From Maridesulfovibrio sp050916235 (GTDB lineage Bacteria > Desulfobacterota > Desulfovibrionia > Desulfovibrionales > Desulfovibrionaceae): a DNA stretch of 64,000 bases. The position numbers were made by a program, and so were the translations under genes. The stretch covers positions 1,302,001 to 1,366,000 of the forward strand of contig NZ_CP104854.1 in NCBI RefSeq assembly GCF_050916235.1. Direction: 5' to 3'. Below the pieces are notes generated by a model. That model saw only the letters and a list, made by a program, of their open reading frames with translations. It was not told the origin of the DNA and did no database searches. Below, piece by piece: positions 24,169 through 33,451 of the stretch (its first letter is position 1; each line of letters starts with the position of its first letter).

Positions 24169-24528
24169 CTCCACTGCCTCAGATCATTCTTCTACTTTTT
24201 GGCCGATTCAAGCATTGAATGTGAATAACTGTTTTGAATCATGCATCAGCTCTTGCTGATAAAAGCATTTCAGCTCCTACTTATTTCGGGCGTCTATTTC
24301 AGGACACGTTCCGTAACCAGGAGCAACAGGTCAACGACTGATCCATACACCAATTACCGACCAGCATGCATGTTAAATTTTAACAGAATGCCCTCCCACC
24401 CTTTACACAATCATCAAACTGAGCGATATATTTTAGGATAAATGCACTTTCATTCACATCAGCCTGTCGTTCTGACCGGGACGAGGCCCGGGAAAAGACG
24501 CGACATCCAGCCAAAACAGGGAGGAACA
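24169..24528 (+). promoter_or_regulatory. Non-coding 360-bp region with candidate chemoreceptor promoter
   Basis: No gene is seen. It holds a small hairpin ATCAGC-TCTT-GCTGAT (24245-24260) and a possible sigma-70 promoter, TTTACA (24402-24407) and GATATA (24425-24430) with a 17-bp spacer, about 100 bp before the chemoreceptor ATG. Confidence 0.4.
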
Positions 24529-26673
24529 ATGAATTTCAAGGACTGGAGTCTGAAAAACAAGATCATCATCCCCACATTTATTGTGGTGTTGCTGGTGCTA
24601 GCTGCCAGCACATGGATAATGACAACAAAGGCCAGAGACATGGCTGTAAAGCAGGCCACCGACACGGCACAGGTAGAAGCCAGAGGCTACGCCAACGAGA
24701 TTTCGGAAACCATGGGTAAAGCCCTGACCGTGACCAGAACCCTTGCCGCCATGTTTGAGAAAGGAGCAAACTACAAAACCATTCCCGACCGCGAATTCCT
24801 TGATTCCATCCTGATCGAAACCCTCAAACGCCATCCCGGGCTTGCAGGATCATGGTGTACTTTTCCGGCCCGGGCTTTTGATAACCGCGAAGACGAATAC
24901 CGGGACAAATACAAGGGTGCCTACCGCAACTGGTATTATCGTGACGGCGGAGCCATAGCCGAATCTTTTGCCGGGGAGGAGAACCTCGTCGGGCAGGCAT
25001 GGTTTGACAACCCCATGTCAGGAAATGTCGAAACCATCACCGAACCGTATCCCTGGGAAACAAACGGAAAGACTTTCTGGCTCTGCTCCACCGGATACCC
25101 GGTCAGAAAAGGCAGCAAAAACGCCGGTGTCGTAGGGGTTGATTTCTACCTCAACGACCTTCAGAAAACAGTACTTCAAATCAAGCCGTTTGAAACAGGA
25201 TATGCATACCTGATCACCAACAAAGGCACCATTGTGGCTCACCCCGACTCGGAAATGCAGGCCAAGAACCTCTCCGAGACCATGAAAAACGAGCATACAG
25301 GCAAAATACTAAAGGCCATCCAGAACGGGCACACATATTCCTACATAGCTCCCTCGCCCACTACCGGGCTGAAGGAATACGTCACCTTTGCCCCCGTGCG
25401 GGTTGGTAAGACTGACTACCCGTGGTCAATCGCCATTGTTGTGCCCATGGACAAGGTTGAAGCGCAGGCTGACGCTATTGCCAAGATCAGCATCAGCGTA
25501 AATGTTGCCGCGATTCTGGTCCTGCTCATCGTCTTGCTGATCCTTGCCAGCGTTATAAGCAAGCCGATTCTCAAGACGGCGGACTTTACCGAAATCGTGG
25601 CACAGGGCAACCTGAACGCAGTGCTCGACATCAACCAGAAGGATGAAATCGGCCGCATGGCAGAATCACTGAAGGCTATGATCGGTGAGCTGAAAAAGAC
25701 CATCCACAAGGCAGAAGAAGAGACACGTAAGGCAGAGCAGGAATCGGAAAAGGCAAGACAGGCAACAGCCGAGGCAGAAGAAGCCAGGCAAAGAGCCGAC
25801 AGAGCCAGATCTGAGGGCCTGCGCCATGCTGCGGACAGGGTTGAACGTGTTCTGGAATACGTGGTCTCCGCATCCGAAGAGATGTCCCTCCAATCAAGGG
25901 AACTGCTTCAGGGAACAGAAATTCAGAGCGAACGCATAGCCACCACAGCCACTGCAATGGAAGAAATGAACGCCACCGTGCTCGAAATAGCCCGCAATGC
26001 CGGGGACGCCGCCTCGGCCAGTTCCGACTCCCAGCAGAAGGCAAAGGACGGTTCCGATGTTGTGGAACAGTCCCGTTCATCCCTCTCGCGGACAGTATCC
26101 GAGGTCAACAACCTCAAGAAGAACATGGAAGAGCTGGACAAGCAGGCCAAAGGAACAGAAGCCATCATCGGTGTAATCACCGATATTGCCGACCAGACCA
26201 ACCTGCTGGCCCTCAACGCGGCCATTGAAGCTGCCAGAGCAGGCGAGGCCGGGCGCGGCTTTGCTGTTGTTGCGGATGAAGTGCGCAAGCTGGCTGAAAA
26301 GACCATGACCGCAACCAGTGAAGTCTCCGGCTCCATCGGCGCAATCCAGCGGGTGGCCAACGAGAACATTGACTCAATGGAAACTGTTTTCAGCCGCATT
26401 GAGCAGGCCAGTGAGCTTTCCGGAAGTTCGGGAAGTGTACTGAGGGAAATCGTTGCCGGGGCAGAACGCAGTGCCATTCAGATCCAAAGCATTGCCACTG
26501 CAGCAGAGGAACAGTCTGCCACCTCGGAAGAAATCAACAATGCAATCGAAGAGATCAACCGCATCACTCTGGAAACGGCAAACGGGGCCCGTGAGTTCAC
26601 CATGGCTCTGGAAACCCTTGCCGAACAGATCTCCGAACTCCAGCGGATAGTGGAAGACCTCAAGGACGAATAA
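24529..26673 (+). CDS. Methyl-accepting chemotaxis protein with dCache sensor
   Basis: The 714-aa receptor has an N-terminal membrane helix (about 12-32), a large periplasmic double-Cache-like sensor (about 40-310, with FDNPMSGNVETITEPYPW and AGVVGVDFYL), a second helix (about 320-345), HAMP, a charged coiled coil and a C-terminal signalling domain. The latter contains the hairpin tip segment DQTNLLALNAAIEAARAGEA and GRGFAVVADEVRKLAEK. No CheR-binding pentapeptide is seen at the end. ATG at 24529 is chosen over the longer frame from 24442 because GGGAGG sits just upstream. dCache domains bind amino acids, organic acids or amines. Confidence 0.95.
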   Translation: MNFKDWSLKNKIIIPTFIVVLLVLAASTWIMTTKARDMAVKQATDTAQVEARGYANEISETMGKALTVTRTLAAMFEKGANYKTIPDREFLDSILIETLKRHPGLAGSWCTFPARAFDNREDEYRDKYKGAYRNWYYRDGGAIAESFAGEENLVGQAWFDNPMSGNVETITEPYPWETNGKTFWLCSTGYPVRKGSKNAGVVGVDFYLNDLQKTVLQIKPFETGYAYLITNKGTIVAHPDSEMQAKNLSETMKNEHTGKILKAIQNGHTYSYIAPSPTTGLKEYVTFAPVRVGKTDYPWSIAIVVPMDKVEAQADAIAKISISVNVAAILVLLIVLLILASVISKPILKTADFTEIVAQGNLNAVLDINQKDEIGRMAESLKAMIGELKKTIHKAEEETRKAEQESEKARQATAEAEEARQRADRARSEGLRHAADRVERVLEYVVSASEEMSLQSRELLQGTEIQSERIATTATAMEEMNATVLEIARNAGDAASASSDSQQKAKDGSDVVEQSRSSLSRTVSEVNNLKKNMEELDKQAKGTEAIIGVITDIADQTNLLALNAAIEAARAGEAGRGFAVVADEVRKLAEKTMTATSEVSGSIGAIQRVANENIDSMETVFSRIEQASELSGSSGSVLREIVAGAERSAIQIQSIATAAEEQSATSEEINNAIEEINRITLETANGAREFTMALETLAEQISELQRIVEDLKDE

Positions 26674-26694
26674 CAACAGACGGACCAAAAGAAA

Positions 26695-26728
26695 AAGGCC
26701 CCTGAATCAATGATTCTGGGGCCTTCTT
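26695..26728. terminator. Rho-independent terminator between converging genes
   Basis: AAGGCCCC (26695-26702) pairs with GGGGCCTT (26718-26725), with an inner GAATC/GATTC stem. A-rich sequence before and T-rich sequence after allow it to work on both strands, for the chemoreceptor and the patatin gene. Confidence 0.8.
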
Positions 26729-26737
26729 GATGTTAAG

Positions 26738-27982
26738 CTACTGCACTCCCAGCACCCTTGCCGGGACATCCCCGGCCATTGCCGGACTGGTCAGGCAGGA
26801 TGGAGGAGCCTTGTGCCACGGGTCCGGAGCCAGAGCCATGCTGAAGCCGAGGCTGTATAGCTTACTCATGTATACGGGGCTGAAAATCTCGTCGGATTCC
26901 TCTTTGTAATCCGGGGGAATAAATGCCAGCTTGAAATCAATCCTGTCACGCTCGGCAGTATAGTAAATCCTGTAAAGGTCCCCGATTCCCTGATTACGGA
27001 TAAGTCCGGCCAGCGAACGGGCTGCGATTCCCCCCAGATAGGGATCAACCTGCTGCCCCTCGGACATCAGGGAATCGTTCCTGATCACGTAAAGTGTAAT
27101 CTTGCGCTTTTCGCCGATCTTCTCCAGTTCGTCCGCCAGATGGACACTGGGCGGATATGAAAACACCTGGTTGGAAACACCGCCATCAACATGCATTTCG
27201 TCATATATTTTACCGTCGGCCATAACCTTAAAATAAACCGGCGGGAATGCCACAGGCACAGAAGCGGAAGCCAGAATGACTTCACGAATCAGCTGATCTG
27301 ACTCAGGCGTTCCATACTGGGCAATGGCTCCGATGTCCCAGTAGACAGGGCGCATGGCGTCAAGGTTGGTTGTTCCGATCAGCAGCCTTCTGCCCTTACG
27401 GTGCTCCTCGGCTATACGGGCAATGAATTCACTGTTCACGTACTTCTTCAATGCTTCCCTAAGCGGTTCGGTGCTGTAGACCGAATCACCGGATGCGGCA
27501 TCAATGTAGGAACGCTGGCGGATCAGGTCATTTGTTGAAAACGTCGTATAAAAAACCTTGATGAAATTGTCATAGTCAGGACCAAGAAATGCAAACGGAG
27601 CTATAAGTGCCCCGGTACTGATCCCGGTCACCAGACCGAAGACCGGCCTGTCGCCGCGCTTGGTCCAGCCGCAGAGAAAACCTGCGCCGAAAGCTCCATC
27701 CGCCCCGCCGCCGGAAAGGCTCAGAAAACTTATCTCAGTAGACCTTCCGGGCTGTCTGCTCAACTCCGCCCATGTCTGCATCACTTTTTCCATATGCTTC
27801 GGCGTGGTATCACCGAAGAATCGGATATCCTCATATCCGGGAACAGTAGCCACAGGCTGCAGGGCCACGGGCAGAGGATTACGCTTGAGCCCGCATCCGG
27901 CAAGCATAAACAGGGCAAAAAACAACACAGGAACAGCCGTCCTGAGCGAGGCTCGGCTGAACCAGACTACCTTAACGGGCAT
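26738..27982 (-). CDS. Patatin-like phospholipase, lipoprotein
   Basis: The 414-aa protein has a lipoprotein signal peptide (FALFMLAGCG, lipobox cysteine near residue 29) and a patatin-type catalytic domain: oxyanion loop GGGADGAFGAG, nucleophile elbow GISTG (Gly-X-Ser-X-Gly) and the catalytic Asp in DGGVSNQ. It should hydrolyse acyl chains of lipids at the cell envelope. ATG at 27982 follows GGAG by eight bases; the frame remains open to 28003. It stands alone, converging with the chemoreceptor. Confidence 0.88.
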   Translation of the reverse strand: MPVKVVWFSRASLRTAVPVLFFALFMLAGCGLKRNPLPVALQPVATVPGYEDIRFFGDTTPKHMEKVMQTWAELSRQPGRSTEISFLSLSGGGADGAFGAGFLCGWTKRGDRPVFGLVTGISTGALIAPFAFLGPDYDNFIKVFYTTFSTNDLIRQRSYIDAASGDSVYSTEPLREALKKYVNSEFIARIAEEHRKGRRLLIGTTNLDAMRPVYWDIGAIAQYGTPESDQLIREVILASASVPVAFPPVYFKVMADGKIYDEMHVDGGVSNQVFSYPPSVHLADELEKIGEKRKITLYVIRNDSLMSEGQQVDPYLGGIAARSLAGLIRNQGIGDLYRIYYTAERDRIDFKLAFIPPDYKEESDEIFSPVYMSKLYSLGFSMALAPDPWHKAPPSCLTSPAMAGDVPARVLGVQ

Positions 27983-28434
27983 CTCGACTACTCCAGATAA
28001 CAAATAATTTTAAAACAGAAATGATCCACATCCGGCCACTAAAACAGACAAAGCCATGACCGGCATGGTCCAACATAAAGGCTACCGGGGCTACATGACT
28101 TAAAGCGGTTTCCCCTCAGCAGCATCCGCTCAGCCCGCATTTTAAATAAAAATCCAATACAAGCCAAGACCGACAGTTGCCACCCAAGACCATGGTATTG
28201 ACCGCATAACGCCGAACACAGAATTCAGCAAGATATAAATACTGAAACAGAAAAACCATTGATTCCCGACTGGGTCTGGACGGGACATGCCCAAAAAAAC
28301 CAAAGGTTCAACCTTTCATCTGATCACCTGCGCCGGTTTTATGATATTGTTGATCGATAAATTGAGCCAGCCAACCACGCCCGGATTTCCATATGGACAC
28401 AGGAAAACCGGCAATCAAAATAAAGGGAGAGAAC
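27983..28434. other. Intergenic region of 450 bp without gene
   Basis: This stretch separates divergent patatin and Fe-S aldo/keto reductase genes. I see no open frame with coding character. It contains one short inverted repeat, AAAGGTTCAACCTTT (28302-28316), and AT-rich sequence (28330-28365) suited to the reductase promoter, without a convincing -35/-10 pair. Confidence 0.6.
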
Positions 28435-29634
28435 ATGCTTTATCGCAACATACCTGCAACAGGTGAAAAACTTTCCATTCTGGGTTTCGGTGCAATGCGC
28501 CTGCCCATGACCGAAGACGGAGCCATCGACGAAAAAAGGGCCATAGCCCAGATGCGCAAGGCCATCGACAAAGGGGTGAACTACCTTGATACCGCATGGC
28601 CCTATCATGGCGGAGAGAGCGAAGTGGTTCTCGGCAAGGCACTCCGGGACGGCTACCGCGAAAAAGTGAATATCGCCGACAAACTGCCCCAGTGGCTGGT
28701 CGAGTCGAGACAGGATATGGATGCCTATCTTGACGAACAGCTCAAAAGGCTCGGCGTGGACTGCATCGACTATTACCTTGTACACGCCGTTGAAGGCAAT
28801 TCATGGGACAGGGTCGAAAAACTCGGTGTAAAGGACTTTCTGGACAAGGCCCTTGAGTCCGGGAAAATCCGCTATGCAGGCTTCTCCTTCCACGGCGTTG
28901 CAAAAGATTTCACCCGCATCGCCGATGCCTACCCGTGGACCTTCTGCCAGATCCAGTACAACTTTCTGGACACCGAAAATCAGGCCGGAACCGCCGGTCT
29001 GAAATATGCCTCATCCAGGGGCATGGCAGTCATGATCATGGAACCCCTGCGTGGAGGCAACCTGAGCTCCCCGGTTCCCCCGGACGGCGTGCAGGAGATC
29101 TGGGATACCGCCGAAACCAGCCGCCCTCCTGTGGAATGGGCCCTGCGCTGGGTCTGGAACCATCCAGAGGTAACCGTGGTCCTTTCCGGCATGAATGACG
29201 ATGCCCAGGTCGATCAGAATATTGCCATTGCTTCCGAAGCAATGCCCGAATCACTGACCGAACAGGAACTGACCATCGTCGATAAGGTCGCGAATAAATA
29301 TAAAGAACTCATGCAGGTAGGCTGCACCGGGTGTGCCTACTGCATGCCCTGCCCGGCTGGGGTAAGGATCCCCACCTGTTTCGAGCTGTTCAACACCGCG
29401 TCCATGTTCAAGGAAAAGGAGGAAATGAGCAAATTCCAGTATGCACTGATGCTCTCAGGTGAATTCGCGGGTGAACCGTCCTACGCTTCCCAGTGTGTGG
29501 AATGCGGGCAGTGTGCCGAACACTGTCCCCAGCATATCAGCATCCCCGAGGAACTTGTCCGCGTTAAGGATTTCTTCGAACAGCAGGACATGCAGAAAAT
29601 TGTGGACAGCTTCATGTCCAACAGGAAAGACTAA
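28435..29634 (+). CDS. Aldo/keto reductase with C-terminal 4Fe-4S ferredoxin domain
   Basis: The 399-aa protein joins an aldo/keto reductase barrel (GFGAMRLPM, YLDTAWPYHGGESE, YLVHAV) to a C-terminal cysteine-rich domain with GCTGCAYCMPCPAGV and CVECGQCAEHCPQ, ligands for two iron-sulfur clusters. This fusion is common in anaerobes and is thought to link carbonyl reduction to ferredoxin-type electrons. ATG at 28435 has GGGAGAG upstream; the longer frame to 28393 lacks a ribosome-binding site. It is 79 bp upstream of larC and might be co-transcribed. Confidence 0.92.
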   Translation: MLYRNIPATGEKLSILGFGAMRLPMTEDGAIDEKRAIAQMRKAIDKGVNYLDTAWPYHGGESEVVLGKALRDGYREKVNIADKLPQWLVESRQDMDAYLDEQLKRLGVDCIDYYLVHAVEGNSWDRVEKLGVKDFLDKALESGKIRYAGFSFHGVAKDFTRIADAYPWTFCQIQYNFLDTENQAGTAGLKYASSRGMAVMIMEPLRGGNLSSPVPPDGVQEIWDTAETSRPPVEWALRWVWNHPEVTVVLSGMNDDAQVDQNIAIASEAMPESLTEQELTIVDKVANKYKELMQVGCTGCAYCMPCPAGVRIPTCFELFNTASMFKEKEEMSKFQYALMLSGEFAGEPSYASQCVECGQCAEHCPQHISIPEELVRVKDFFEQQDMQKIVDSFMSNRKD

Positions 29635-29713
29635 CAAAAACAGCGGGAGTCGGTTATCCGGCTCCCGCCTTCAACGACGAAACAGCGACCAAACCGCCGT
29701 TTACGGAACAACG

Positions 29714-30991
29714 ATGAACATACTCTACTACGACTGTTTTTCAGGCACCAGCGGTGACATGAACCTTGCCGCCATGATCGGACTTGGAGTTGACCCCGAA
29801 TTTCTCGCAACCGAATTGTCCAGACTCGGCCTCGACCACGAATACAAGCTGAAAATCGTCAGGGATTCCCGCAAGGGAATTTTCGGGACTCGCGTTGATG
29901 TTGACCTTGCCCACCAACATCACCACCATGATCATGACGACCACAATCACGGACACGTGCATGGGCATGATCACCATGAACATGCCCCTTGCGGTACACA
30001 TGATCACGCTCATCACCACCAGCATGAACACCGCAACCTGAAAGACATCGAAGAAATCATCAGCCGTTCCTCTCTCGGCGATGCAGTCAAGAAAACCAGT
30101 CTGGACATCTTCAGAAAAGTCGCTGAGGCCGAAGCAGTCATCCACGGCAAAGATCTTTATGAAGTACATTTCCACGAGGTAGGAGCAACGGATTCCATTG
30201 TGGATATAGTCGGGGCAGCCATCTGCTTCCACCAGCTTGAAATAGACGAAGTGTGGTGCTCGTCCATTGAACTAGGTGGGGGTTTTGTGGACTGCGCTCA
30301 CGGACGCATGCCTGTTCCGGCCCCGGCCACTTCCGAAATTCTGGCCGGATGTCCCACAACTCAGGGGGCTGTCCAGAAAGAAACCACCACACCAACTGGC
30401 GCTGCCATTCTCGCCACCCTTGTTGACAACTTTACTGACTCCCCGCGCATGATTGTCCGGAAAACAGCCTACGGCATCGGACACCGGGATAATGAAATCC
30501 CCAATGTGCTGCGGGTGCATCTCGCAAAAGTCGAGCGGCAGACTAAATCCCTGCCCGTAGTCCAGTCCAGATTGCTGCAATGCAATATCGACGACATGAC
30601 AGGCGAAATGCTCGGGGTGGTGATGGAACAGCTCATGGAGGACGGAGCCATGGACGTACATTTTACTCCGATCGTCATGAAAAAGAACCGCCCGGCAACG
30701 ACACTTTCCCTGCTCTGCAGCCACGAGGACGAGGACCGTTTCAAACGGCTGATCTTCAGGCATACGACCACGCTGGGCATCAAGAGCATTCCCATTGAAA
30801 AATCTGTGCTCGGCGTGTCATTCGACAGGATTGATACCCCGCTGGGACCGGTAACCATGAAAAACGCCATCCTAGACGGCGAAATTATCCGTTCCAAGCC
30901 GGAATTGGAAGACTGCCGTGCACTGGCACGCAAACACGGAATCCCCATCGGTGAGGTTTATCTTGAAATCGGCAAGGTGCGCAGGACTTAA
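29714..30991 (+). CDS. larC: LarC, nickel insertion into the pincer cofactor
   Basis: The 425-aa protein is full-length LarC (DUF111 family), the CTP-dependent cyclometallase that inserts nickel into the pyridinium-thiocarboxylate precursor of the lactate-racemase cofactor. It begins MNILYYDCFSGTSGDMNLAA. A stretch of about 40 residues (about 72-112) is mostly His and Asp, with some twenty histidines, a probable nickel store. The C-terminal MKKNRPATTLSLLC and TTLGIKSIPIEKS match the family. Unlike Lactobacillus, where larC is split by a frameshift, it is one continuous frame. larE and larB follow. Confidence 0.95.
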   Translation: MNILYYDCFSGTSGDMNLAAMIGLGVDPEFLATELSRLGLDHEYKLKIVRDSRKGIFGTRVDVDLAHQHHHHDHDDHNHGHVHGHDHHEHAPCGTHDHAHHHQHEHRNLKDIEEIISRSSLGDAVKKTSLDIFRKVAEAEAVIHGKDLYEVHFHEVGATDSIVDIVGAAICFHQLEIDEVWCSSIELGGGFVDCAHGRMPVPAPATSEILAGCPTTQGAVQKETTTPTGAAILATLVDNFTDSPRMIVRKTAYGIGHRDNEIPNVLRVHLAKVERQTKSLPVVQSRLLQCNIDDMTGEMLGVVMEQLMEDGAMDVHFTPIVMKKNRPATTLSLLCSHEDEDRFKRLIFRHTTTLGIKSIPIEKSVLGVSFDRIDTPLGPVTMKNAILDGEIIRSKPELEDCRALARKHGIPIGEVYLEIGKVRRT

Positions 30992-31054
30992 ATAAATTTA
31001 GTTTCGCCTCCGGCTGGAAGCTCCACATCAAGTCTAAAGATAATAGGAGCAGAT

Positions 31055-31915
31055 ATGCAGCGGAGACAAACATATGCGGAAAAACAGAAGCAGACTCATT
31101 CAACTATGACTAATGCGACTTCAAAATATCAACGACTGCTGGCTGTTCTTGCCGAAACCAAAGGGGCCGTGGTGGCTTTTTCCGGCGGGGTGGACAGCAC
31201 CCTGCTCCTGCATGCTGCAAAACAGGCTCTGGAAAACCGGGCCGTGGCTGCAACAATCTCCACTCCCTATGTCCCGCGCTGGGAATTGAATGAAGCGAAG
31301 CAGTCTGCGGAGAGAATGCAGGTCAGGCACGTCATTGTTGAAATGCCTTTTCCGGATGAGCTGCGCATGAATCCGCCTGAACATTGCTACACTTGCAAAA
31401 AGCTGCTTTTCGGCAGACTGCTGGAAACAGCGGGAGAACGGGGTCTTTACCAAGTGCTGGACGGAACCAACGTCGACGATCTCGGCGATTACCGGCCCGG
31501 AATCAGGGCACTGCGGGAACTGGGCATAACCAGCCCCTTTCTGGAAGCGGACCTGAACAAACAGGATATCCGCGAGCTTTCGAAACAGTTTGAACTTCCC
31601 ACATGGGACAAGCCGTCCTTCGCCTGCCTTCTTTCACGCATGCCTGTTGATGCGGAAGTGACGGACCAGGCCCTTCGGCAGGTTGAAAGTGCGGAAATAT
31701 TTCTGATGGGCATAGGATTTCCCGCCGTGCGGGTACGCCATCACGGAGATGTTGCCCGCATTGAAATTCCACAGGAAAGTATTCCTGATTTCATCGCCGC
31801 CTGCACGAAATACAATATCAACGACGAGCTAAAAAAGTTGGGTTACCGCCACGTAACGCTGGACCTCGGCGGTTACTCCATGGGCAGCCTCAACCGCATC
31901 CCTGCCGAGCAATAA
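31055..31915 (+). CDS. larE: LarE, sacrificial sulfur transferase
   Basis: The 286-aa protein is a PP-loop ATP pyrophosphatase with SGGVDS (about 43-48), the LarE signature. LarE adenylates the nicotinate-derived precursor and transfers sulfur; in the known sacrificial form one cysteine supplies it, and HCYTCKK (about 110) may instead hold more than one useful cysteine, suggesting a cluster-bearing type. ATG at 31055 has AGGAG five bases upstream. It lies between larC and larB in one operon. Confidence 0.94.
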   Translation: MQRRQTYAEKQKQTHSTMTNATSKYQRLLAVLAETKGAVVAFSGGVDSTLLLHAAKQALENRAVAATISTPYVPRWELNEAKQSAERMQVRHVIVEMPFPDELRMNPPEHCYTCKKLLFGRLLETAGERGLYQVLDGTNVDDLGDYRPGIRALRELGITSPFLEADLNKQDIRELSKQFELPTWDKPSFACLLSRMPVDAEVTDQALRQVESAEIFLMGIGFPAVRVRHHGDVARIEIPQESIPDFIAACTKYNINDELKKLGYRHVTLDLGGYSMGSLNRIPAEQ

Positions 31916-31924
31916 GGATTTAAC

Positions 31925-32695
31925 ATGAATTCCAACGAAGCACTCAAAGCTGTACTTAGCAGCATCCGCGACGGAAACCTTGATGTTGAACAGGCCATGG
32001 AACAACTTCGCGACCTGCCTTTTCAGGATCTCGGCCATACCAAAATCGACCACCACCGGGCCCTGCGTAACGGCTTTCCGGAAGTAATTTACGGGGCAGG
32101 CAAAAGTCCGGAACAGATAGCTGACATATTCAAGCACATGTGCGGGCGCAGCAATGTGCTTGCAACCCGGGTTTCCAAAGATGCAGCCGAATATATACTC
32201 GGCCGCTTCCCGGACGTGGAATACAATCCCACCGCCAACACACTGACCTGCAAAAGTCAGGAAGTAAAATACGGATCTGGACAAGTCGGCATTATCACTG
32301 CCGGGACATCGGACCTTTCCGTTGCCGAAGAGGCGCTTGTCACCTGCGACATGCTGGGAAGCCGGGCCGCCATCATTTCAGACATAGGGGTGGCCGGAAT
32401 ACACCGCCTTTTTCACCGCATTGAGGAAATCAGAAAATTTACCGTCCTCATCGTGGTTGCGGGCATGGAAGGAGCGCTTTCGAGCGTTATCGGGGGACTG
32501 GTGGAACAGCCGATTATCGCGGTGCCGACCTCAGTAGGCTACGGCGCGAATTTCTCAGGACTTTCGGCTCTGCTGGGCATGCTCACTTCCTGCGCCAGCG
32601 GAGTAACCGTAGTAAACATAGACAACGGTTTCGGAGCCGCCTGCGCAGCATGCAAGATCAACAGGCTATTGGATAAGCACAGCAAAAACGCTTAG
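31925..32695 (+). CDS. larB: LarB, pyridinium biscarboxylate synthase
   Basis: The 256-aa protein has a short N-terminal region and an AIR-carboxylase/PurE-like domain (GIITAGTSDLSVAEEA, GVAGIHRLF, VVAGMEGALSSVIGGL, PTSVGYGANF). LarB carboxylates and hydrolyses nicotinic acid adenine dinucleotide, the first step of nickel-pincer cofactor synthesis. It starts nine bases after larE. The gene ends ten bases from the converging AMIN-like gene with no visible terminator between. Confidence 0.95.
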   Translation: MNSNEALKAVLSSIRDGNLDVEQAMEQLRDLPFQDLGHTKIDHHRALRNGFPEVIYGAGKSPEQIADIFKHMCGRSNVLATRVSKDAAEYILGRFPDVEYNPTANTLTCKSQEVKYGSGQVGIITAGTSDLSVAEEALVTCDMLGSRAAIISDIGVAGIHRLFHRIEEIRKFTVLIVVAGMEGALSSVIGGLVEQPIIAVPTSVGYGANFSGLSALLGMLTSCASGVTVVNIDNGFGAACAACKINRLLDKHSKNA

Positions 32696-32705
32696 TGCAT
32701 CAAAA

Positions 32706-33440
32706 TCACTGAACACCTTTGGCTGGGTCGGCCACCACTATATCAAGCCCTTCAGGGGTCCTGATCAGCTCTGGTGCTTTACCTTTGGTGGCATTCTGGT
32801 CATTGAAAAAGAATACCATCCGCAACCTGTCGGGATGCCCGCCAAGCACAAATAGTCCAATGAATCCGTCCACAAACCCGGTTTCCCTGCGAGTGGAGTA
32901 AGTCCACTTGCCACGCATATCCACGACCAGTCTGGCGGGCTTATCCATCCAGAAATAGGTAACCCTGCCGACTTTTTCGGTAGTGGTCAACCTTGCCAGA
33001 AACTGCTCCGGTGTATGGGTAAAATCGATGACGGTAAGTTCACCGACATCTCCGGCAGCAGGAGCCTGGGCGGAAGCGGCAACTGTCCGGTTGGCGGCAA
33101 GATCAGCCTTAATTTCGCGCTGGATGGGGTTGAATACCGGTTTTGCAGCGGATGCATTATCTCCGAAGACCCTGTCAACATCCTTCTCCATGGTCCGCAC
33201 TTCGCGAACTACTTCCCGGCGGACTGCCTCCCCGGCCTTATCCACTACCTGTATTACAGCTGCTTCCCCGTCTCCGGTTCCGTTGGTCGCATTACCGGCC
33301 CCCATTTTTACGATCATTTTAAAATCGTTGATGAACGTATCAAAATTGCCCCACACCGAAAGGATGAACATCCCTGAGGCAGCTCCGAGCCAGACAAGAA
33401 AGAGCAGTATGTAGAATCTCCGGTAGAAAATAGTCAGCAC
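32706..33440 (-). CDS. T6SS-linked membrane protein with AMIN-like domain
   Basis: The 244-aa protein has one N-terminal membrane helix (FYILLFLVWLGAASGMFIL, about residues 8-26), an Ala-rich middle with coiled-coil potential and a C-terminal domain containing VTYFWMDKPARLVVDMRGKW, the pattern of AMIN domains that bind cell-envelope polymers. GTG at 33440 is preferred because AGGAG lies seven bases upstream; the longer frame to 33467 would overlap tssM. As the last gene of tssJ-K-L-M it may help anchor the secretion complex to peptidoglycan. AMIN call moderate. Confidence 0.65.
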   Translation of the reverse strand: MLTIFYRRFYILLFLVWLGAASGMFILSVWGNFDTFINDFKMIVKMGAGNATNGTGDGEAAVIQVVDKAGEAVRREVVREVRTMEKDVDRVFGDNASAAKPVFNPIQREIKADLAANRTVAASAQAPAAGDVGELTVIDFTHTPEQFLARLTTTEKVGRVTYFWMDKPARLVVDMRGKWTYSTRRETGFVDGFIGLFVLGGHPDRLRMVFFFNDQNATKGKAPELIRTPEGLDIVVADPAKGVQ

Positions 33441-33451
33441 GGAACGTCTCC

